Source: Pseudoalteromonas citrea
GTDB lineage: Bacteria; Pseudomonadota; Gammaproteobacteria; Enterobacterales; Alteromonadaceae
Assembly: GCF_000238375.3 (NCBI RefSeq)
Contig: NZ_AHBZ03000014.1
Location: 496,001-560,000, forward strand
Direction of reading: 5' to 3'
Length of the DNA stretch: 64,000 bases
Part shown: piece after piece, positions 53,373-64,000 of the stretch
How the letters are laid out: each line of letters begins with the position of its first letter
Numbering within the stretch: position 1 is the first letter of the stretch
Notes under the pieces: model-generated
Seen by the model: only the letters and a program-made list of their open reading frames with translations
Told to the model about the DNA's origin: nothing
Databases searched by the model: none
Translations under genes and position numbers: made by a program

Positions 53373-54047
53373 GTGCGAAAACCAAACCCGCCAGAGACGA
53401 TAAATGAGCTCATGCAACGCGTAAACGATATCGCAGGAGTAACATTGGGCGAACTCGCCAATCAATATCAATTTAAAACACCTGAGCACTTACTTAGAGA
53501 AAAAGGTTGGCCGGGACAGTTATTAGAATATGTACTTGGCGCAAGTGCAGGCTCTAAACCCGTTCCAGATTTCGAGCGGTTAGGTATAGAATTAAAATCA
53601 TTACCTATCGGGTACAATGGCAAACCGCTTGAAACGACCTACGTGACAACAGTACCTCTGACAGGCCTAACCGGCGCAACATTTGATAATAGCAGTGTTA
53701 AAAAAAAATTGGCCCATGTACTTTGGCTCCCTATTTTAGCCGAAAGAGCATTGCAGCCAGTTGAACGAGTCATTGGGTCCGGCTTTTTATGGCAACCTAA
53801 TGCATATCAAATAGCTCAATTACAAAGGGACTGGGAAGAACAGATTGAACTTATCGCATTAGGAGAGATAGAGCAGATATCGGGTCATCTCGGAGAAGTA
53901 ATGCAGATCAGGCCAAAAGCTGCAAACAGTAAAGCATTGACTGACGTCATCGGTCCAAATGGTCAAATTACCAAAACTTTACCAAGAGGGTTTTATTTAA
54001 AAACACAATTCACGCAACAAATATTAGCAGATCACTTTCAAGGGTGA
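53373..54047 (+). CDS. mutH: DNA mismatch repair endonuclease MutH
   Basis: MutH nicks the unmethylated strand at hemimethylated GATC during mismatch repair. The 224-residue protein has the catalytic core: the DFERLGIELKSLPI segment supplies the Asp-x(n)-Glu-x-Lys motif of this nuclease family, and KGWPGQLLEYVLGA precedes it. The start is a GTG with AGGT upstream. Its presence implies that the organism uses Dam methylation. It ends convergently with eno, separated by a shared terminator. Confidence 0.93.
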   Translation: MRKPNPPETINELMQRVNDIAGVTLGELANQYQFKTPEHLLREKGWPGQLLEYVLGASAGSKPVPDFERLGIELKSLPIGYNGKPLETTYVTTVPLTGLTGATFDNSSVKKKLAHVLWLPILAERALQPVERVIGSGFLWQPNAYQIAQLQRDWEEQIELIALGEIEQISGHLGEVMQIRPKAANSKALTDVIGPNGQITKTLPRGFYLKTQFTQQILADHFQG

Positions 54048-54095
54048 TCTTGTCTTTTATTAATTGCAAACAGCCCTTACTGAACCTGAGTTACA

Positions 54096-54123
54096 AAAAA
54101 GCCGCTTTAGAAAGCGGCTTTTT
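54096..54123. terminator. Bidirectional terminator between mutH and eno
   Basis: AAAAAGCCGCTTT pairs with AAAGCGGCTTTTT around a two-base centre, with A- and T-runs that work on both strands. It ends eno on the minus strand and mutH on the plus strand. Confidence 0.88.
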
Positions 54124-54137
54124 ATCAGGCGTATTAT

Positions 54138-55475
<1,338 letters not shown>

Positions 55476-55555
55476 TTACTATCCTGTTATTACTAAATAA
55501 GCATTGCATTAAATACGGGTATTGCTTTACTGCGATGCATACTTTTTTACACAAT

Positions 55556-55587
55556 AAAAAAGCCGTGCGATTGCACGGCTTTTTTTA
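55556..55587 (-). terminator. Terminator of pyrG
   Basis: GCCGTGC pairs with GCACGGC around GATT, with A-run and T-run on either side. It lies two bases after the pyrG stop codon. It separates pyrG from eno, whose own promoter is then in the next 125 bases. Confidence 0.88.
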
Positions 55588-55589
55588 GA

Positions 55590-57239
<1,650 letters not shown>

Positions 57240-57350
57240 TCAGGAAAAATGGAATTTAAATAAGAATCAAGACGGGGCGATAGTGTAGCAAAGTTACCCC
57301 CATCAATCCAGCTATAATTACGAACAGAACGTTAAATAATTTAATTTATC

Positions 57351-58145
57351 TTATTTTTTAAGTTGTTTCTTCACCTGTTCCCATGCAGCATCCATTTGTT
57401 TTAAATCAGCTTGCTCTAAACTCACACCTTGGTTTCGTAACACTTCATCGACCGCTGCAAAACGCATAACAAATTTATCACTGGCTTGACGCAGTATTTG
57501 CTCAGGATCATGCTTGGTATGACGTGCTACATTAACCGTTGCAAATAATAAGTCCCCAATTTCCTCTGCGCTATGGTCTGACTGCGGATCACATGCTAGC
57601 GCTTCACTCACTTCAGCCACTTCTTCCACCACCTTATCAAGTGCGCCATGGTAAGTTGGCCAATCAAACCCTAATGCCGATGCCCGTTTTTGGATCTTTT
57701 GAGCTCGGGATAAAGCAGGTAGCACTCGAGGAATGTCTGACCATAGTTGGTCATCAGCTGCCGACTTTTCAGCTCGCTCTGCTGCTTTGATCGCTTGCCA
57801 TTGCTTCTCTAATGCCGCTTCTGACAACGTGGTTTGCTCTGAAAAAATATGAGGGTGACGTCGCTGTAACTTATTATCGAGAGAGCTTACAACATCATTA
57901 AAATCAAATAAGCCCTTTTCCTTTGCAAGTTCAGCATAAAACACCACTTGAAAAAGTAAATCAGCAAGTTCATCTTTTAAACCCACCATATCTTTATTTT
58001 CAATCGCACTGGCCACCTCGTACGCTTCTTCTATGGTATGCGGGACAATTGAATCAAAGGTCTGCGCTTTATCCCATTCACATCCAGTATCAGGATCTCG
58101 CAGCGCAGCCATAGTCTTTAATAACGCAGATAATTTATCGCTCAT
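57351..58145 (-). CDS. mazG: Nucleoside triphosphate pyrophosphohydrolase MazG
   Basis: MazG hydrolyses NTPs and (d)NTPs, and lowers ppGpp effects in E. coli. The 264-residue protein has two tandem MazG domains: the first with CEWDKAQTF, TIEEAYEVASAIE and the acidic EELADLLFQV-like DELADLLFQVVF, the second with the EEIGDLLFATVN segment. It lies 21 bases after relA. Confidence 0.94.
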   Translation of the reverse strand: MSDKLSALLKTMAALRDPDTGCEWDKAQTFDSIVPHTIEEAYEVASAIENKDMVGLKDELADLLFQVVFYAELAKEKGLFDFNDVVSSLDNKLQRRHPHIFSEQTTLSEAALEKQWQAIKAAERAEKSAADDQLWSDIPRVLPALSRAQKIQKRASALGFDWPTYHGALDKVVEEVAEVSEALACDPQSDHSAEEIGDLLFATVNVARHTKHDPEQILRQASDKFVMRFAAVDEVLRNQGVSLEQADLKQMDAAWEQVKKQLKK

Positions 58146-58166
58146 ACTCTACTCATTGGGTTTAAC

Positions 58167-60323
58167 TTAGTGCTGACGTTTTGCATCAAATACACCATCA
58201 ATTTGATGTAATTTAGTCAGTAAACGGTTCATTGCAGATAAATCCGACACCTCTATTTTCATTTCAAAAATTGCCACATCACGTGCATCGTCAGTCTGTA
58301 CATTCATATTCAATACATTGGCTTTTTCGTTTGCTAAAACAGAACTAATATCACGAATAAGCCCTTGTCTATCATTGGCTTCAATACGTACCGTAATAGT
58401 GTACGCACCTTGAATGTCAGACGACCAACTTACTGCTATTTCTCGTTCTGGATGCTGTTTGCAAATATGCGAAAATGAATCACAGTCACTACGGTGAACC
58501 GCTATACCGCGCCCCTGAGTAATATAACCAACAATATCATCCCCCGGAACTGGCTGACAGCATTTGGCCACATGACTCATTAAACTACCCACGCCATCAA
58601 CAACAATGCCATTTTTGTCGCCACGATGCTTACGCGGTGACGAGATTTTTACGGTTGCTTCTTCTTCGGGCTTATCAATTATAAAGTTCAAAAACTGATT
58701 AATTCGCACATCACCGGCACCAATTGCGACCATCAAATCATCAAGAACTTTAAAATTAAAGCGCGCAATAGCGGGTTCCAAATGTTTATACGTCAGGCCA
58801 AGTTTATGTAATTGAACATCTAAAATTTCTTTACCTGCCACTAAGTTTTTGTCTCTATCCTGTTGTTTAAACCAGTGATGAATTTTGCTCCGTGCACGTG
58901 AAGAGTGAATATACCCCAATGACGGATTTAACCAGTCTCGGCTTGGTGATGCATTTTTTTGCGTCAAGATTTCAACTTGATCGCCGGTTACTAATTTATG
59001 TGTAAACGGTACAATTTTGCCAAATACTTTTGCACCAATACATCTATGCCCAACATTAGAATGAATGTAGTATGCAAAATCTAACGGGGTCGCCCCCAAC
59101 GGAAGATCGAATATGTCGCCTTTCGGTGTAAACACATAGACTCGGTCTTCTACCACTTGGTTTTTCAGCTCGTCTGCGAGGTCGCTACCATCGACCACTT
59201 CTTCTTGCCATTGTAAGAGTTTTCTCAACCAGCTAATTTTTTGTTCGTACCCTGACCCTCGACCAGGCAAAGCGCCTTCTTTGTACATCCAATGTGCTGC
59301 AACTCCTAGCTCCGCATCTTGGTGCATTTCATCAGTACGGATTTGGATCTCAATGGTTTTACCCTGTGGCCCAAAGACCACCGTATGGATAGATTGATAG
59401 CCATTTTGCTTTGGGGTCGCCACATAATCATCAAACTCTTTGGGCAAATGACGCCAATTGGTATGCACAATGCCCAAGGCGGCATAGCAATCTTGTAGTT
59501 CATCAACAACAACCCGCATAGCTCGAATGTCAAACAGCTGATCGAACTCATAGCTCTTTTGTGACATTTTCTTGTAAATACTGAAAATGTGCTTCGGTCG
59601 CCCATATACTTGTGCTTTTACACCCGCTTCTGCCAGTTTAGTGGTGACTGACTCCACCATATTTTCCATATAGGCTTCACGGTCTAACCGCTTATCCGCT
59701 AATTGTTTGGCAATGGTTTTATAAGTCTGAGGATGTAAATAGCGAAATGATAAATCTTCCAACTCCCACTTAAGTTGACCAATACCCAGTCGATTAGCCA
59801 AAGGAGCAAATATATTCGCGGTCGCTTTGGCTGCAATAACGCGCTCTTCCTCATCCGCGTTTTTTACCGCACGTAGATGACAAATTTGCTCGGCAAGTTT
59901 TATCACCACAGCACGTACATCTTCGACCATAGCAAGTAACATACGACGCACATTGTCAATTTGAACATTCCCTTTGCCTTGGTGTGCTAGCGTACTGATG
60001 GTTGCCATTTGTTCAACACCTGTAAGTAACAACGACACATTGTCACCAAATTCTAGCTGAATCTTTTCTTGCTCAATTTGCTGATTTAAAAAGTAGGGTG
60101 TTAAATACGCCGTCGCCAATGATTCGGCATCAAAATTTAATTCAGCCAGAATTTCGACCATTTCAATTGCGTTATTTAGCATTGCTGCATCTAGTTCCGC
60201 AGGGCATAAATCATGCGCACGTTTTAATAATGCCAGTTTATCCGCTGACAAATTAAGTTGAGCTAGTCTAGTCGAAAAATCATCTGACTGCTGCTGTTGA
60301 TGCGATTGGCGAGTGGCAACCAT
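58167..60323 (-). CDS. relA: GTP pyrophosphokinase RelA
   Basis: RelA makes (p)ppGpp when uncharged tRNA enters the ribosome. The 718-residue protein has a degenerate HD region at the N-terminus (no intact HD pair seen), the synthetase domain with RPKHIFSIYKKM, EFDDYVATPKQNGYQSIHT and EIQIRTDEMHQ, then a TGS domain (VFTPKGDIFDLPLGATPLDF), zinc-finger region and an ACT domain near the end. EFDDYVA marks the monofunctional RelA type. It is six bases after rlmD. Confidence 0.95.
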   Translation of the reverse strand: MVATRQSHQQQQSDDFSTRLAQLNLSADKLALLKRAHDLCPAELDAAMLNNAIEMVEILAELNFDAESLATAYLTPYFLNQQIEQEKIQLEFGDNVSLLLTGVEQMATISTLAHQGKGNVQIDNVRRMLLAMVEDVRAVVIKLAEQICHLRAVKNADEEERVIAAKATANIFAPLANRLGIGQLKWELEDLSFRYLHPQTYKTIAKQLADKRLDREAYMENMVESVTTKLAEAGVKAQVYGRPKHIFSIYKKMSQKSYEFDQLFDIRAMRVVVDELQDCYAALGIVHTNWRHLPKEFDDYVATPKQNGYQSIHTVVFGPQGKTIEIQIRTDEMHQDAELGVAAHWMYKEGALPGRGSGYEQKISWLRKLLQWQEEVVDGSDLADELKNQVVEDRVYVFTPKGDIFDLPLGATPLDFAYYIHSNVGHRCIGAKVFGKIVPFTHKLVTGDQVEILTQKNASPSRDWLNPSLGYIHSSRARSKIHHWFKQQDRDKNLVAGKEILDVQLHKLGLTYKHLEPAIARFNFKVLDDLMVAIGAGDVRINQFLNFIIDKPEEEATVKISSPRKHRGDKNGIVVDGVGSLMSHVAKCCQPVPGDDIVGYITQGRGIAVHRSDCDSFSHICKQHPEREIAVSWSSDIQGAYTITVRIEANDRQGLIRDISSVLANEKANVLNMNVQTDDARDVAIFEMKIEVSDLSAMNRLLTKLHQIDGVFDAKRQH

Positions 60324-60329
60324 CTTTTA

Positions 60330-61643
60330 CTATCTCCTTTGGAACAACACCATTGTTTCTATATGACCAGTATGTGGAAACATATTCATTAGCCCTATCT
60401 TTTCAATTGAAAAACCGGCCTCTATTAACAGTTTGCTATCTCGTGCTAACGTAACGGGATCGCATGATACATAGAGCACTTTCTCAAACTGCGCTAAAGG
60501 CATTTGTTCTAAAATATCATATGCCCCCGTACGTGAGGGGTCGAGAACCAATACTCTAGCCTGAGGGTTAAACCAGTTAGCCTGGGTCATATCTTGCGTT
60601 AAATCAAAACAATGGAATTCAACATTTTCTATCTGATTAGTGTGCGCATTTTGCTTTGCCATTGCAACAGAAGAAGCCGAACCTTCGACGCCAATAACAC
60701 TAGTTGCTTGTTTTGCAAACAATAGTGAAAAGTTTCCTATGCCACAAAATAAATCTAATACGACGTCATCTTCCGATAATGCCAACCAGTTAGATGCCTG
60801 TGCTAACATAGCGACATTTACATCTGCATTCACTTGCACAAAGTTGTCTAGTGTAAACTCAAAGCGCACACCCTCTGCGCTGTAATACGGTAATACTGCC
60901 AGATCCGAAGATCCTTCCCCTTCATCCCAAATTAAGTGCCACCCAAATACTTTACTATGTTCAGCTAAATAGCTTTTATCACTAACGGAGATAGCCTTGG
61001 TATGACGAAGTAATACAAATTGGCCGTTATCAGCATCACACAACTGGATGTGTGTAATAGAACGGAACCCTGATCGACTATTCAAAAGTTGGCGTAACTG
61101 TACAAACACATCTTTAAACTGACGTGACAAAACTTGGCACTCAGTAACCTCTACTATTTTTTTACTTTTGAAGCCTCTGAAGCCCAGCTTCAATGATTGC
61201 GCAGTTTTATCGTAAAAGCTGGCGATACGCGCACTTCTTCGGTAATGAGTCGACTCACTTTCAATTGCACTTTGCCAATTTAACACTTGTTGTTGTGCAA
61301 ACTTTTGAAACAACTTATCAACGGCCTGCTGCTTATGTTGCAACTGTGCAGACAAAGCCAAATGCTGCATTTGGCAGCCACCACAAAAATCATTATGCTG
61401 ACAAAATGGTGCTACCCGTTCCGAGCTTGCCGTTACCACTTTAATCATTCGGGCTTCAATAAGCTTCGCTTTATTATGGGTGATTTGTGCTTTAACTTGT
61501 TCATTAGCGAGTCCGCCGTCAACAAAGCATACTTTACCTTGATAACTTGCCACGCCCCGACCTTGATGATCGAGTGAATGTATTTTGACCTCAATGGCTT
61601 GTTTATCAACAGCCCTTTTTTTAGCACGAAAAATCTGTGCCAT
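60330..61643 (-). CDS. rlmD: 23S rRNA (uracil-1939-C5)-methyltransferase RlmD
   Basis: RlmD methylates U1939 of 23S rRNA. The 437-residue protein has an N-terminal TRAM domain, a [4Fe-4S] cluster motif with Cys in FCQHNDFCGGCQMQH plus a fourth Cys in VTECQVL, a SAM-binding GIGNFSLLFA and the catalytic Cys in LYVSCDPVTLARD. It is divergent from barA and upstream of relA, the usual barA/rlmD-relA arrangement. Confidence 0.95.
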   Translation of the reverse strand: MAQIFRAKKRAVDKQAIEVKIHSLDHQGRGVASYQGKVCFVDGGLANEQVKAQITHNKAKLIEARMIKVVTASSERVAPFCQHNDFCGGCQMQHLALSAQLQHKQQAVDKLFQKFAQQQVLNWQSAIESESTHYRRSARIASFYDKTAQSLKLGFRGFKSKKIVEVTECQVLSRQFKDVFVQLRQLLNSRSGFRSITHIQLCDADNGQFVLLRHTKAISVSDKSYLAEHSKVFGWHLIWDEGEGSSDLAVLPYYSAEGVRFEFTLDNFVQVNADVNVAMLAQASNWLALSEDDVVLDLFCGIGNFSLLFAKQATSVIGVEGSASSVAMAKQNAHTNQIENVEFHCFDLTQDMTQANWFNPQARVLVLDPSRTGAYDILEQMPLAQFEKVLYVSCDPVTLARDSKLLIEAGFSIEKIGLMNMFPHTGHIETMVLFQRR

Positions 61644-61725
61644 AACATTGCCCCTTAAACATTGCTAATCAGCGTTGAAATAGATAATCTAAGGCCAAAA
61701 TAATTACAGCGGTTAACTGCCATAT

Positions 61726-64000
61726 ATGACCAAATTTAGCCTGCGTGACAGCATACTTGTACTTACTTTAATCCCAACGGTACTGATCGGCTTAATCTTA
61801 GGAGGTTATTTTACAGTAAATCGCTATGTTGAGCTTGAACAAATTCTCAATCAACAAGGCAGCAGTATCTCTGAGCCGCTCGCAATTGCCACAGAACAAA
61901 CTATCATCTCCCAAGATCGTGTGAATTTACACCGAATTTTAAGTACCGCGCATAATAAACACGCACCTTTAGTTAAAAGCATTTCCGTCTTTGATAGCGA
62001 TAATCAATTGTTATTGACCAGTAATTTTCATGAAAAATTTAATAAGCTCCACTACTTTGGCGATATCAGTCAGCTGCACAAAACAGAAATGGTCAAACTA
62101 TCTGATACCTTCGTTTTTTATACACCAGTAAAGCATTTTACTGCTCATTCCAATGAATGGCATGAAGCTCACTCTGAAACACTGGCTATCCTCGCTGTCG
62201 AGATAAGCCAAGATCAAGCCTTAATATCACAACAAAAGGCACTGATATTAAGTAGCAGTATCATATTGATCGCCATATTATTAAGTGCACTACTCTCTTT
62301 AAGGGTGAGTAGAATGTTCACTATGCCTTTATCAAGCTTATTATTAGCCACCGATAAGCTCGTTGAAGGTAAACGAGACATAGGCATACAGCATATAATG
62401 CAAGGAGAATTCGAATTACTTAGACAAGGCCTAAATACAATCAGTAATAAAATGACCGGTCAACGTGATGAAATGCAGAAACATATTGACCAGGCTACCA
62501 GTGATTACCGTGAAACACTTGAGCAATATGAAACCCAAAATATTCAATTAAATATAGCAAAAAAAGAAGCGCAAGACGCCAACCGAGTAAAATCTGACTT
62601 TTTAGCAAAAATGAGTCATGAACTACGCACACCTTTAAATGGCGTTATTGGTTTTACCCGACAGCTGTATAAAACACCTCTGAATAAACACCAAAAAGAC
62701 TATTTAGATACTATCGAGCTATCAGCCAATAGTCTTTTAACTATCATCAGCGACATATTAGACTTTTCTAAATTAGAAGCGGGTGCTATGGACCTTGAAA
62801 ATATTCAGTTTCAGCTTAGAGACGCCGTTAACGAAGTGATGACACTATTGGCACCTAGTGCCCATGATAAGCAGCTAGAACTATCAATTTCAATTAATAG
62901 ACAAGTACCTGACAACTTAGTCGGCGACCCAACTCGACTTAAACAGGTGCTCATAAATTTAATCAGTAACGCCATCAAATTTACTGAGCAAGGCTCTGTT
63001 AAAGTAGATATTAGCCACCGCTTGCTTAATGATACGCACGCCTCTTTATTGGTATCAGTCAGTGATACCGGTGTTGGTATCGCGATGGACAAACAAGATG
63101 CGTTATTTACTCCATTTGCCCAAGCTGATTCAAGTATCACCCGTAAATTCGGCGGGACTGGCCTGGGACTGATCATTACCAAACACATCGTAGAAGCAAT
63201 GAAAGGCCGCATAACGCTCAACTCTGCGTCAGGCAGCGGCACCTGCTTTACATTTAACTCAGTTTTTGAATTACCTAATCGCTTATATAACGATGATTTG
63301 CCTTGTGGATCGCTGCACAACAAACGGGTTCTTTACTTTGAACCGCAAGAACATACTCACTACGCTGTCGTTGCACAATTACACGAATGGGATATGCAAG
63401 TAACCGCCTGTCAAACTGAAGACGATTTCTTAGCCGCATTAACTCAAGACTTTAACTTTGATGTGTGCTTGATTGGGAATATGGCAAGCGTAGAGCAAAT
63501 GCAAACCGTTAAAAGCTATATTAGTAAAGCAAGAGAGTCAGCAGACTACCTATACCTAATGCTCAACACCATATCACACAATATGCGTGAATCGCTTATT
63601 GGTAGCGGTGCTGATGCGTGTTTAAGTAAACCACTCAATCACCGAAAACTTTGTGAGATCCTCGCAGCCCCTTATCGTCTTGATCACCCAAGTATTGGCG
63701 TTGAAGAAAGCAGCGAGCAGATACTGCCATTAAAAGCACTGATTGCCGATGACAATGACGCAAACCTTAAGCTCCTTTCGACGCTGTTATCTGAGCAAAT
63801 TGAAGCAATTGACACTGCACACAATGGTGCTCAAGCTGTTGGATTATGTAAAACACATAAATATGATTTGATCTTTATGGATATTCAAATGCCGATAATG
63901 GATGGGATCACTGCATGTAAAACCATCAAAGAGGCCTCTTTAAATGAAGATACACCGATAATAGCAGTGACGGCACATGCGTTAGCAGGTGAGAAGAACC
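61726..64000 (+). CDS. barA: Hybrid sensor kinase BarA, 3' end outside window
   Basis: BarA with the response regulator UvrY/GacA controls CsrA/RsmA small RNAs, and thereby motility, carbon use and attachment. About 758 residues are visible: two membrane segments (near residues 8-30 and 172-193) around a periplasmic sensor, a HAMP-like region, a histidine kinase core with the phosphoacceptor His near residue 298 (KMSHELRTPLNG) and ATP-binding GGTGLGL, then a receiver domain with IADDNDANLKL and the phosphoacceptor Asp in IFMDIQMPIMDG. The C-terminal HPt domain lies beyond the window. The start ATG 61726 is in the divergent space with rlmD. Confidence 0.93.
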   Translation, partial: MTKFSLRDSILVLTLIPTVLIGLILGGYFTVNRYVELEQILNQQGSSISEPLAIATEQTIISQDRVNLHRILSTAHNKHAPLVKSISVFDSDNQLLLTSNFHEKFNKLHYFGDISQLHKTEMVKLSDTFVFYTPVKHFTAHSNEWHEAHSETLAILAVEISQDQALISQQKALILSSSIILIAILLSALLSLRVSRMFTMPLSSLLLATDKLVEGKRDIGIQHIMQGEFELLRQGLNTISNKMTGQRDEMQKHIDQATSDYRETLEQYETQNIQLNIAKKEAQDANRVKSDFLAKMSHELRTPLNGVIGFTRQLYKTPLNKHQKDYLDTIELSANSLLTIISDILDFSKLEAGAMDLENIQFQLRDAVNEVMTLLAPSAHDKQLELSISINRQVPDNLVGDPTRLKQVLINLISNAIKFTEQGSVKVDISHRLLNDTHASLLVSVSDTGVGIAMDKQDALFTPFAQADSSITRKFGGTGLGLIITKHIVEAMKGRITLNSASGSGTCFTFNSVFELPNRLYNDDLPCGSLHNKRVLYFEPQEHTHYAVVAQLHEWDMQVTACQTEDDFLAALTQDFNFDVCLIGNMASVEQMQTVKSYISKARESADYLYLMLNTISHNMRESLIGSGADACLSKPLNHRKLCEILAAPYRLDHPSIGVEESSEQILPLKALIADDNDANLKLLSTLLSEQIEAIDTAHNGAQAVGLCKTHKYDLIFMDIQMPIMDGITACKTIKEASLNEDTPIIAVTAHALAGEKN

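Noticed and set aside
62811-63323. Long minus-strand reading frame of 170 codons inside barA
   Set aside because: The opposite frame encodes the well-conserved kinase and ATP-binding core of BarA; this frame has no ribosome-binding site or family motif.

Overview
The window is a chromosomal segment of a motile marine gammaproteobacterium, most likely Pseudoalteromonas or a close relative in the Alteromonadales. The evidence is the conserved block eno-pyrG-mazG-relA-rlmD-barA, the neighbouring lgt-thyA, ptsP-rppH and mutH, the polar-type flagellar genes flgP/flgT/flgO, moderately AT-rich DNA and short flagellins. Genus is inferred from gene order and protein style, not from a search.

Layout. 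(1) Positions 1-11770, all on the minus strand: a flagellin-glycosylation locus. A motility accessory factor (Maf) glycosyltransferase is followed by a legionaminic-acid-type nonulosonate pathway: 4,6-dehydratase, PLP aminotransferase, hydrolysing 2-epimerase, NulO synthase and CMP-NulO synthetase. Interleaved are two formyltransferases, a PIG-L deacetylase and two Gfo/Idh/MocA oxidoreductases; no acetyltransferase is seen. Genes overlap by 1-4 bases and several use GTG or TTG starts, so they look translationally coupled. (2) 11727-17845: fliT-like, fliS, fliD, flaG and three flagellins. (3) 18166-30822: flgL-K-J, flgI-H-G-F, flgE-D-C-B, cheR and cheV on the minus strand. (4) 30963-34355: flgA-flgM-flgN on plus, then flgP (minus) and flgT (plus) divergent. 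(5) 34474-37972: peroxiredoxin-glutaredoxin fusion, tRNA-Arg(CCT), a periplasmic thioredoxin-like protein and a TonB-dependent receptor broken by two frameshifts. (6) 38066-46437: three tandem FlgO-family lipoproteins, then a chaperone-usher-like fimbrial locus in which the usher and two lipoproteins all end in SPOR-like domains with the same Cys-x9-Cys spacing. (7) 46495-64000: housekeeping genes galU, thyA, lgt, a TauE/SafE permease, ptsP, rppH, mutH, eno, pyrG, mazG, relA, rlmD and the start of barA.

The flagellar promoters can be read directly. Sigma-54-type -24/-12 elements (GG-N10-GC) lie before flgB, flgF, flgJ, flgP, flgT, the flgO cluster, flagellin 2 and probably flgA. Sigma-28-type elements (TAAA-N15-xCCGATAA or close) lie before flagellins 1 and 3 and before flgM. 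This matches a Vibrio-like hierarchy in which one flagellin is under sigma-54 and the others under sigma-28, with FlgM as anti-sigma-28 factor. Strong terminators after flgE, flgI, flgL and flagellin 3 cut the minus-strand flagellar genes into transcription units.

The most unusual items are the formyl/deacetyl nonulosonate pathway, the SPOR-containing chaperone-usher system next to three FlgO paralogues, and a cluster of DnaA boxes between rppH and mutH.
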